From: an uncultured Sutterella sp.
GTDB lineage: Bacteria > Pseudomonadota > Gammaproteobacteria > Burkholderiales > Burkholderiaceae_F
Direction: 5' to 3'
DNA: 8,234 bases
Assembly: GCA_905192805.1 (NCBI GenBank)
Contig: CAJJMF010000117.1
Coordinates: forward strand, 1 to 8,234
Shown here: positions 1-5,136 of the stretch, one piece after another
Layout: each line of letters starts with the position of its first letter
Numbering within the stretch: position 1 is the first letter of the stretch
Notes under the pieces: generated by a model
Database searches by the model: none
Seen by the model: the letters and a program-made list of their open reading frames with translations, nothing else
Told to the model about the DNA's origin: nothing
Position numbers and translations under genes: made by a program

Positions 1-5
1 AAGGC

Positions 6-53
6 ACTGTCAGAATCGCGTTGCACGAACTGTCAAAATCGCGTTGCGCTAAC
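6..53. repeat. 23-bp tandem direct repeat, two copies at the left edge
   Basis: Units at 6-28 and 29-51 match at 20 of 23 positions; the core ACTGTCARAATCGCGTTGC is 19 bp with one difference. A further AC follows at 52-53. The left edge of the window could hide more copies. It lies outside any coding sequence I can support. It could be a pair of protein-binding sites or the end of a mobile element (IS21-family ends often carry repeated transposase-binding sites starting TGT), but no transposase is in view. Confidence 0.6.
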
Positions 54-64
54 ACAATCATAAG

Positions 65-102
65 AAAAATTTTAGGGATATTCGCTTTCGCCAACATCCC
101 TA
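65..102 (-). terminator. Probable terminator after the DUF945-family gene
   Basis: On the minus strand TAGGGATGTT pairs with the complementary arm ending ATCCCTA (one G-U pair), then a G-G mismatch, two more pairs and a GAAA tetraloop (73-102 on the plus strand). Three A residues separate the stem from a run of five T (65-69). The spacing is slightly loose, so this is a likely but imperfect intrinsic terminator, 20 bp past the stop codon. Confidence 0.6.
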
Positions 103-122
103 CGACATAGCTCAGTCGTGCA

Positions 123-1310
123 TTAATGTTGTCCCATCGTCAAACCACCCAACAACAATAAGATCGACGCGGGGATGGGCCAGCGTTTTGCGATACGGTT
201 CTCGTCCTGGGAGAGCACTTTTCCGTCTTTTTCTCGACGCATCTCTTGGTAAACCATATCAGAGGCCAGTCCGACCACACTGCGCTTATCGTAGTCAATC
301 GTCGCTTCCCCGATGTCGTTAGGGTGTTCTGCCGTGGGCGCATGCAGCGTAAACGTGAACGTCGAGCGCTGGCCCGCTTCCGAAGCAAAGTTTCCTTTAA
401 CGTCCATGCTCAAGCCTTCCTTGAATGCATTGGCCACAATGATCCCGGCACGGTCTATATCCTTGAGGGCATCTTGGCGAGGCACCTTTCTGAGTGCCAC
501 CGTGGTGTCAATGTGAGCAATGCTCAATTGGGGTGCCATCGAAAACGCTCCCGTATTGAATTGGTAATTCGCCTTCACAAGGGGGGTGCCGTCTTTGAGC
601 GCCCCATCGTCGTCCGTATCGACCTTTAAGACCAGTTTATTCCACAACAGATTAGCGGTTGGACTCTTCAAAAGGACCTCATCCAGGGTGAACGTACCTT
701 GGGCTTTCGCGAGCGACTCATCGAGTACCGTCACATCCATCGTAAGCGACTTGAGCGTGAGGTTTTCTTGCGCATCATGGATACGGATTTCTGGAATATG
801 ACAATTGGCTCCCTTCGCCGTCAATTCGGAGCACTTTACCCCATCCATTTCAAACGTGGATTGGTCTTGAGCATTCGGCAATCCCACCACCAACGGATCC
901 ATCGTATATTGACACGTCGATTGTCCCAATAGCGTCGTGGTGCACGTAAGTTCATCATGGAAGGGTTTATTGTGCGTACTGGCTAACCGACCTGGTAACC
1001 CGGCAAGAGGATCCGTATGCGCAACGGTTTTGGCTTCCAGGCCAAAGGAGGTTTTGGCATTCATACGCGCAATCAGCGTTTTATCCTCGCCCCTATCAAA
1101 GAACTCAAGCGTAAAGCCTCGCGAGAGAAAACCGCGTTCCGTCTCAACCAAATTTGCCCCAAAAGGCAACTCTTCGGAATTCAGGGCCGCCACCTCTTCC
1201 TGTACTTTTTTGAACTCACGGTCATAGATAACCCCCTGATAATAGAGAGCCCCTGCAGCGGCTGCGACCACGACAACCCCTACCCCCAGTGCGATCCCAG
1301 TTTTCGTCAT
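123..1310 (-). CDS. DUF945 (YdgA-like) family envelope protein
   Basis: A 395-residue protein with an uncleaved-looking N-terminal hydrophobic helix (about 5-24) and then a large soluble region expected in the periplasm. The stretch around residues 55-70, with RGFLSRG at 59-65, resembles the RGWFSS-type motif near the start of DUF945 proteins such as E. coli YdgA, whose function is not well defined. It is shorter than YdgA (about 500 residues). Four Cys lie as two C-x9-C pairs (123/133 and 160/170), suited to disulfides in an oxidising compartment. The last 17 residues are again hydrophobic (IPASILLLLGG), an unusual tail. The start has AGGAG seven bases upstream. It is separated from fdhD by a strong terminator, so a functional tie to formate dehydrogenase is not implied. 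Family assignment is moderate. Confidence 0.7.
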   Translation of the reverse strand: MTKTGIALGVGVVVVAAAAGALYYQGVIYDREFKKVQEEVAALNSEELPFGANLVETERGFLSRGFTLEFFDRGEDKTLIARMNAKTSFGLEAKTVAHTDPLAGLPGRLASTHNKPFHDELTCTTTLLGQSTCQYTMDPLVVGLPNAQDQSTFEMDGVKCSELTAKGANCHIPEIRIHDAQENLTLKSLTMDVTVLDESLAKAQGTFTLDEVLLKSPTANLLWNKLVLKVDTDDDGALKDGTPLVKANYQFNTGAFSMAPQLSIAHIDTTVALRKVPRQDALKDIDRAGIIVANAFKEGLSMDVKGNFASEAGQRSTFTFTLHAPTAEHPNDIGEATIDYDKRSVVGLASDMVYQEMRREKDGKVLSQDENRIAKRWPIPASILLLLGGLTMGQH

Positions 1311-1327
1311 TTAATTACTCCTACGAG

Positions 1328-1364
1328 ACAATTCGCTCATTGTGTGAGCTTAATACTCAGTGTA
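1328..1364 (-). promoter_or_regulatory. Possible promoter and operator-like palindrome for the DUF945-family gene
   Basis: Between the fdhD terminator and the next gene, the minus strand has TG-C-TACACT (1359-1367), readable as an extended -10 element; no convincing -35 is seen at 17 bp. Downstream of it lies a perfect inverted repeat ACAAT-N6-ATTGT (1328-1343) that overlaps a second one, GCTCA-N5-TGAGC (1335-1349). Such symmetry just downstream of a presumed start site could be an operator or a 5'-UTR hairpin. No regulator is assigned. Confidence 0.3.
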
Positions 1365-1418
1365 GCAAAGAACGCTACGATGCTGACCAATGGTGAGGGG
1401 TTCGACGCACGAGGTCTT

Positions 1419-1453
1419 AAAAAAGCCGGAATCAATGGAGACACTGATTCCGG
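1419..1453 (-). terminator. Rho-independent terminator of the formate dehydrogenase operon
   Basis: Minus-strand RNA forms a perfect 9-bp stem, CCGGAATCA (complement of 1445-1453) with TGATTCCGG (complement of 1426-1434), around a 10-base loop, then one C and six U residues (A1419-A1424 on the plus strand). It lies 26 bp after the fdhD stop and closes the operon. Confidence 0.92.
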
Positions 1454-1478
1454 TTTAAAGAAGTTCCTCTCGGTAAAT

Positions 1479-2345
1479 TTATTGCAAACCGAGAAGACGT
1501 TCAGGATGAGCGTAAACGTTCGCTTTCTGACGTCGACAAAAAGCAGACAGCGTCACCCCGGACTCTTTGGCTAACCGAACAGCAAGTGCTGTTGGCGCGG
1601 ATACCGCAAACATAATTTCGATGTCACACATTGCGGCTTTTTGCACCATTTCATAGGAAGCACGGGAACTCACAAAGAGGGCTCCATCATGCCATCCGTT
1701 TAGTGCGCGCATTCCCAACAGTTTGTCGAGCGCAACGTGACGCCCCACATCTTCAGCGCCTCCCGCCAATGAGCCATCAGGGTGCACCCAGACCGCAGCA
1801 TGTGTGCAACCCGTGAGGTTACCGAGACTTTCTACCTTTTCGAGGTAGCTCAGTCCTTGTTCATAGAGGCGAATATCAAAATGCTGAGTATGTCCCACTT
1901 GGGGAACCTTTCGTACCGCCCCTTCTAAACTTTCCACCCCACAAATACCACACCCCGTGCGACCGGTCATCGAGCGACGATGTTCTTTCAAGTGCCAGAA
2001 ACACTCCGAGGAAATCTCAATAGAAACCTGCATCCCTTGGCAAGCTTCAGAGACTTCGATATCGTGGATATGCGAGAGATCAGGCACAATGCCTTCGGCC
2101 AGTGAAAATCCCACGGCAAATTCTTCTAAGAGTGACGGCGTCGTCATCATCACGGCATGCGAAATACCGTTGTAAACGAGCGCCACTGGGATTTCCTCGG
2201 CCACCCAATCCTCTTCCACCTGGGCATTCTGCATTCGGACCACTTCGACGGTTTGAGCGCCAAAAGGATTCAGTACGACCGAGTCGGATGACATGGTCAC
2301 CCCGTCGTTCATGGCTACTTTTCCAAATTTCTTCACCTGTCCCAT
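1479..2345 (-). CDS. fdhD: FdhD, sulfur carrier for formate dehydrogenase cofactor
   Basis: Cytoplasmic protein that takes sulfur from a cysteine desulfurase (IscS in E. coli) and passes it to the Mo/W-bis-MGD cofactor, a step required for active formate dehydrogenase. The 288-residue protein carries the family signature GRTGCGICG, with the two essential Cys at 132 and 135, then AEDVGRH near 197-203 and SSRASYEMVQKAA near 226-238, all close to E. coli FdhD. The N-terminus is longer by a poorly conserved stretch of about 30 residues; internal Met12 and Met18 are possible starts, but the first ATG has GGGAG six to seven bases upstream. It is the last gene of the operon: a strong intrinsic terminator lies 26 bp after its stop. 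Confidence 0.96.
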   Translation of the reverse strand: MGQVKKFGKVAMNDGVTMSSDSVVLNPFGAQTVEVVRMQNAQVEEDWVAEEIPVALVYNGISHAVMMTTPSLLEEFAVGFSLAEGIVPDLSHIHDIEVSEACQGMQVSIEISSECFWHLKEHRRSMTGRTGCGICGVESLEGAVRKVPQVGHTQHFDIRLYEQGLSYLEKVESLGNLTGCTHAAVWVHPDGSLAGGAEDVGRHVALDKLLGMRALNGWHDGALFVSSRASYEMVQKAAMCDIEIMFAVSAPTALAVRLAKESGVTLSAFCRRQKANVYAHPERLLGLQ

Positions 2346-2392
2346 GGTGCTCTCCCGTCTCGTTTACTGCTCAGTTCGGTAAGGGTTGTGTG

Positions 2393-2411
2393 AGCCACAC
2401 TGTGTATGGCT
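2393..2411 (-). repeat. 8-bp hairpin at the fdhE stop codon
   Basis: On the minus strand AGCCATAC (2404-2411) pairs with GTGTGGCT (2393-2400) around the three-base loop ACA, with one U-G pair that exists only in the minus-strand RNA. The stem begins with the last base of the fdhE stop codon. No T-run follows, so it is not a terminator. The rest of the 65-bp fdhE-fdhD gap shows no promoter that I can support. Confidence 0.45.
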
Positions 2412-3325
2412 TATTGATTGTCACCCGATTCGTTCAGAGACTCTTCATAAAAGAGCTCCAGCCCCGTCATGACGATCTGTTCGACATCGGGGTTGAAATT
2501 CAACTCTTCCCCTGCAAACATGGTCGGCATAGCGGTACCACACGCCTTACACACATGTAAACGGTGCTGATCATCGTCTTCATCATGCAAATACTGGAAA
2601 TCCGACACCGCCATGTTGCCGCAGTGTGCGCAACGAATTCGTTCAAAGAACCACGAAGCACCACAGCACGTGCAGTGCAACTTCTTACGGTTTCCGTTGG
2701 CGGTCGTTTCGGTCACGCTCGCAATCGCAGCCTCCGATCCACACACCGGACAGGCGACAGGACGGTTTTCATGGTCCACGTCTTCGGCCACATTGGCAAT
2801 ATCACGAGACCACTGCGTCGCCGAGGCATCCAAGAACACACGCACCGTGTAACCCAACACCGGCAAAATGAAAAATTCAAAAATGTCTTCCTGGCCAACG
2901 AGTTTTTCCACTGCCTCAAAATACGCTAACGGGTGCTTGCCAGCAATCGCCAACAATTCGGGCGTCGCGAAAGTGGCCCAATGGATCGTGGCACATTGCT
3001 CTAACAAATCCCCTTCGAGTCCCATCGCATTGATGAGATCCGAGGCGAGCTCTTGCGCTACGCCCACAAAACGATCCGAGGGAATGTCCACCGGATAACG
3101 CGTCAACAAAGGCAATTTACCCGAACGGGCTAAGTCCAAATCTTCCTCAGTGGGTTGTGCAACCTGAACACCCATTTGCTTCGTCAGATCGGCGGCCTTC
3201 AAGAGCATCGGACCAAACGCAGTCAGGCGTGCCAACACGTCGGGATCTTTATGAGCAACGTATTTGGCTAAAGCACGTTCGATGGATTTACGATTGAGCA
3301 TGGTAGTTTCCTTCTTTGTTGTCAT
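2411..3325 (-). CDS. fdhE: FdhE, formate dehydrogenase maturation/accessory protein
   Basis: Cytoplasmic accessory protein that binds the formate dehydrogenase catalytic subunit and is needed for its activity, probably as a quality check before Tat export. The 304 residues compare with 309 in E. coli. The N-terminal helical part (1-180) is followed by four CxxC pairs: Cys192/195, 218/221, 232/235 and 259/262, the rubredoxin-like metal-binding knuckles of the family, with the conserved stretch FFERIRCAHCG. Two starts are possible: ATG 3325 (AGGA, seven-base spacing, partly inside a small hairpin) or ATG 3301 (AAGGA, seven-base spacing), giving 304 or 296 residues. It lies 161 bp after the gamma subunit on the same strand, and fdhD follows after 65 bp. 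The identification is firm; the start is not. Confidence 0.94.
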   Translation of the reverse strand: MTTKKETTMLNRKSIERALAKYVAHKDPDVLARLTAFGPMLLKAADLTKQMGVQVAQPTEEDLDLARSGKLPLLTRYPVDIPSDRFVGVAQELASDLINAMGLEGDLLEQCATIHWATFATPELLAIAGKHPLAYFEAVEKLVGQEDIFEFFILPVLGYTVRVFLDASATQWSRDIANVAEDVDHENRPVACPVCGSEAAIASVTETTANGNRKKLHCTCCGASWFFERIRCAHCGNMAVSDFQYLHDEDDDQHRLHVCKACGTAMPTMFAGEELNFNPDVEQIVMTGLELFYEESLNESGDNQ

Positions 3326-3333
3326 TCCCCATT

Positions 3334-3351
3334 CCTATCGAAGGAGATAGG
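3334..3351 (-). promoter_or_regulatory. Small hairpin covering the first fdhE ribosome site
   Basis: A 6-bp stem (CCTATC at 3334-3339 on the plus strand, GATAGG at 3346-3351) with a 6-base loop. On the minus strand its 3' arm contains the AGG of the Shine-Dalgarno-like AGGA (3333-3336) that serves the ATG at 3325. A second site, AAGGA at 3309-3313, lies seven bases before another in-frame ATG at 3301 and is free of this hairpin. The structure may decide which fdhE start is used; this is inference from sequence only. Confidence 0.4.
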
Positions 3352-3367
3352 CGACGTCGGGGTGGTT

Positions 3368-3412
3368 TTTTCGAGAAAGGATTCTTTCCTTGGAAGAACC
3401 CTTTCCCGAAAA
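3368..3412 (-). repeat. 19-bp intercistronic RNA hairpin with two G-U pairs
   Basis: Arms 3368-3386 and 3394-3412 pair along 19 positions around a 7-base loop. At 3374/3406 and 3381/3399 the plus strand has A opposite C, but the minus-strand RNA has U opposite G, so the stem is unbroken only in the transcript of the formate dehydrogenase operon. It overlaps by three bases (3410-3412) with the preceding terminator-like stem, so the outer ends of the two compete. No T-run follows on the minus strand. Confidence 0.7.
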
Positions 3413-3435
3413 CGCTCAGCCTAAACTGAGCGTTT
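3409..3435 (-). terminator. Terminator-like hairpin between gamma subunit and fdhE (possibly leaky)
   Basis: Arms 3410-3419 (AAACGCTCAG) and 3426-3435 (CTGAGCGTTT) are perfectly complementary with a 6-base loop. On the minus strand the GC-rich core is preceded by A residues and followed by TTTT, three of them inside the stem, then C. The T-run is short, so partial termination is more likely than a full stop. If active, it would lower fdhE/fdhD expression relative to the enzyme subunits. Confidence 0.5.
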
Positions 3436-3445
3436 CGTCTGTAGG

Positions 3446-3472
3446 GAGGTGAAAGGGCAAGCCTTTCACCTC
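3446..3472 (-). repeat. Perfect 11-bp hairpin just after the gamma stop
   Basis: Arms 3446-3456 (GAGGTGAAAGG) and 3462-3472 (CCTTTCACCTC) are perfect reverse complements around a 5-base loop. The structure begins 14 bases after the gamma stop codon. On the minus strand no T-run follows, so it is not a classical intrinsic terminator by itself. A role in protecting or processing the 3' end of the structural-gene message is inference. Confidence 0.8.
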
Positions 3473-3486
3473 AATCGAACGTTGGA

Positions 3487-4203
3487 TTACTTCTTATCCG
3501 GTTCCACGGTTACGTTCTTACCAAGAGCGAGCTCTTGATTAGCCCAGTAACCCCAGTGGTAGGCAGCATCCGATTCGCTCACCTTACCGTCACCCCACAT
3601 GATACGGTGCGTACCACGATAGGGTTGCCAAATACCGGCACCGAGGTAGATGTGAGCCAAACCGACGAACACAGCCACGAAGAAGAAGATGTCATGCACC
3701 AAGTGAGCCACTAAGAGCGTCGTGGGGCTGAACTCAACGCGCATACCACCCGAGGGCAATAAACCCGTGTTGAGCCAGAGCACTAAGCCCGAGAGCGCCA
3801 TGAACACGCAGCTAAAGAGCAAAGCGCCGTCAGCGAGACGCTGTGCACCCTTAACGTGGTGCTGCGGAGGCATATGAACCTTGTGCGGGGCAAAGAGGTA
3901 GAAGGGGAACTTGGCCGACCAAGCAAAGTCGTCGGCGTCCCACTTACCAAAAATGTCCTGCGTGATCAAATGCCAGAAACCGCCTGGGCTCTTTAACAAC
4001 GCAAAGAGCGGAACCAAGATGAACGGAATCGCCAAGACACGGTGGATCATACGCATGGCTTTGGTGAATTCACCGCCCATGATTTCGCCGCCCAACGTGG
4101 GGACGAACACAAACACACCCGTGAGCGCGAGTAAGATGCAGCACGTAGCCGCCACGCCGTGAGTAACCCGCGTAAGCAGGGAATGACGCTGGATATAACG
4201 CAT
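3487..4203 (-). CDS. fdhC/fdnI-like: Formate dehydrogenase gamma subunit, cytochrome b (di-heme)
   Basis: Membrane subunit of 238 residues that carries electrons across the membrane through two b hemes and reduces quinone. Four hydrophobic helices lie at about 17-36, 52-70, 125-146 and 163-188. His15, His54, His170 and His184 have the spacing 39 and 14, the same as His18/57 and His155/169 of E. coli FdnI, so they are the likely heme ligands. The loop between helices 2 and 3 is long (about 71-123) and His-rich near 107-116; it should face the cytoplasm by analogy with FdnI. The C-terminal 45 residues are soluble and Trp/Tyr-rich. Translation starts 11 bp after the beta stop behind AAGGAGG. The gene is followed by a cluster of hairpins that marks the end of the structural part of the operon. 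Confidence 0.95.
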   Translation of the reverse strand: MRYIQRHSLLTRVTHGVAATCCILLALTGVFVFVPTLGGEIMGGEFTKAMRMIHRVLAIPFILVPLFALLKSPGGFWHLITQDIFGKWDADDFAWSAKFPFYLFAPHKVHMPPQHHVKGAQRLADGALLFSCVFMALSGLVLWLNTGLLPSGGMRVEFSPTTLLVAHLVHDIFFFVAVFVGLAHIYLGAGIWQPYRGTHRIMWGDGKVSESDAAYHWGYWANQELALGKNVTVEPDKK

Positions 4204-4214
4204 TCTATGCCTCC

Positions 4215-5114
4215 TTATTCCTGTTTCGCTGCTTCTTTAGCAAGCAACTCTTTGACTTCGGCATCCGCCTTCGCACGCTGTTCAGGCGTCCAGTGCTGCT
4301 TCGCTTCTTCGATGGTCATTTGCTTACGGCTGTAACCACGCGAAGCCACGAAGCTGGCTGCCAAGCCGGCCAACACAGCCACGGTACCAACACCAGTGAC
4401 CGTCTTCATCGTCTTCATGAGACCAACGGTCTTGTCGACCTTCGGAGCGTCCGGCAAGCCGTAGGCCGCATGGCCATACTGGCAGATGTGTAAGACATGC
4501 AAACCGTCGCATTCGTTTTCGCCGTAGAGTTCGGCCTTATCGAAGCCACGAGCCTTCAAGACCTTCACGCGTTCGTGAGCGATCTTGAGCATTTCTTCAC
4601 GCTTACCAAACTTCAACGCTTCCGGCTGGCAGGTCTTCACGCAGGCAGGAATCCCACCTTCTTCAAGACGATCCCAGCAGAGCGTGCACTTGTCGATCAA
4701 GCCATCCATCGGACGATAACGGGGCACATCGAACGGGCAAGCGCTCTGGCAGTACGTGCAGCCATTGCACTTTTCCGTATCAAACGCCACCACGCCGTCT
4801 TCACGGTGATAGAGAGCACCCGAGGAGCAGATGTTCACACAGCCAGCATCGGTACAGTGCATGCAGGAATGACGACCGATGGCCATGTTGGTTTCATGGA
4901 ACTTGTTGCCCGAGGGCTGTTCGTCGAACGTCATCACCAAGCGCGTATCCCCATTGAGGTCAGCGGGGCTCTGGTAGGAACCCGTGAATTTGTTCTCGTT
5001 CAACCCGAGGGCGCTCGGGAGCATATTCCACTGTTTGCAAGCCACCTGACAGCCTTTGCAACCCGTGCAATGCGACGTATCGTATAAGATGGCAACTTCA
5101 TTGCTATTGCGCAT
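4215..5114 (-). CDS. fdhB/fdnH-like: Formate dehydrogenase beta subunit (four [4Fe-4S] ferredoxin-like, membrane-anchored)
   Basis: Electron-transfer subunit of 299 residues linking the alpha active site to the cytochrome b subunit. Sixteen Cys fall in four ferredoxin-type groups: 16/19/22/26, 84/87/92/96, 116/119/122/126 and 143/146/158/162, matching the four-cluster FdnH/FdoH plan. A single hydrophobic helix (about 238-257, Val/Ala/Gly-rich) near the C-terminus is the expected membrane anchor, followed by a charged tail of about 40 residues. There is no signal peptide, as expected for a partner that rides out with the Tat substrate. The N-terminus is shorter than in E. coli FdnH and enters the first cluster almost at once. 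The start is supported by AAGGAG eight bases before the ATG. The stop codon TAA at 4215-4217 sits next to the gamma-subunit ribosome site, suggesting tight coupling. Confidence 0.96.
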   Translation of the reverse strand: MRNSNEVAILYDTSHCTGCKGCQVACKQWNMLPSALGLNENKFTGSYQSPADLNGDTRLVMTFDEQPSGNKFHETNMAIGRHSCMHCTDAGCVNICSSGALYHREDGVVAFDTEKCNGCTYCQSACPFDVPRYRPMDGLIDKCTLCWDRLEEGGIPACVKTCQPEALKFGKREEMLKIAHERVKVLKARGFDKAELYGENECDGLHVLHICQYGHAAYGLPDAPKVDKTVGLMKTMKTVTGVGTVAVLAGLAASFVASRGYSRKQMTIEEAKQHWTPEQRAKADAEVKELLAKEAAKQE

Positions 5115-5136
5115 TATTCAATCTCCTTAGCGCGGA

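Noticed and set aside
6..53. Start of a CRISPR array
   Set aside because: The units are 23 bp head to tail, leaving only about 4 bp between cores, and no cas genes are visible.
1328..1349. Resemblance of the palindrome to a lac operator
   Set aside because: Only short GAGCG/ATTGT-like pieces agree; no LacI-family gene or sugar gene is nearby.
1017..1574. Plus-strand open frame spanning the DUF945-gene/fdhD intergenic region
   Set aside because: It runs through both flanking genes and the fdhD terminator with no domain; chance open frame.
3446..3472. Classical rho-independent terminator right after the gamma gene
   Set aside because: The stem is perfect but no T-run follows on the minus strand; listed as a hairpin only.
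4497..5087. Plus-strand open frame (196 codons) opposite the beta subunit gene
   Set aside because: Fully antisense to a well-identified gene, with no family resemblance; a codon-bias artefact.
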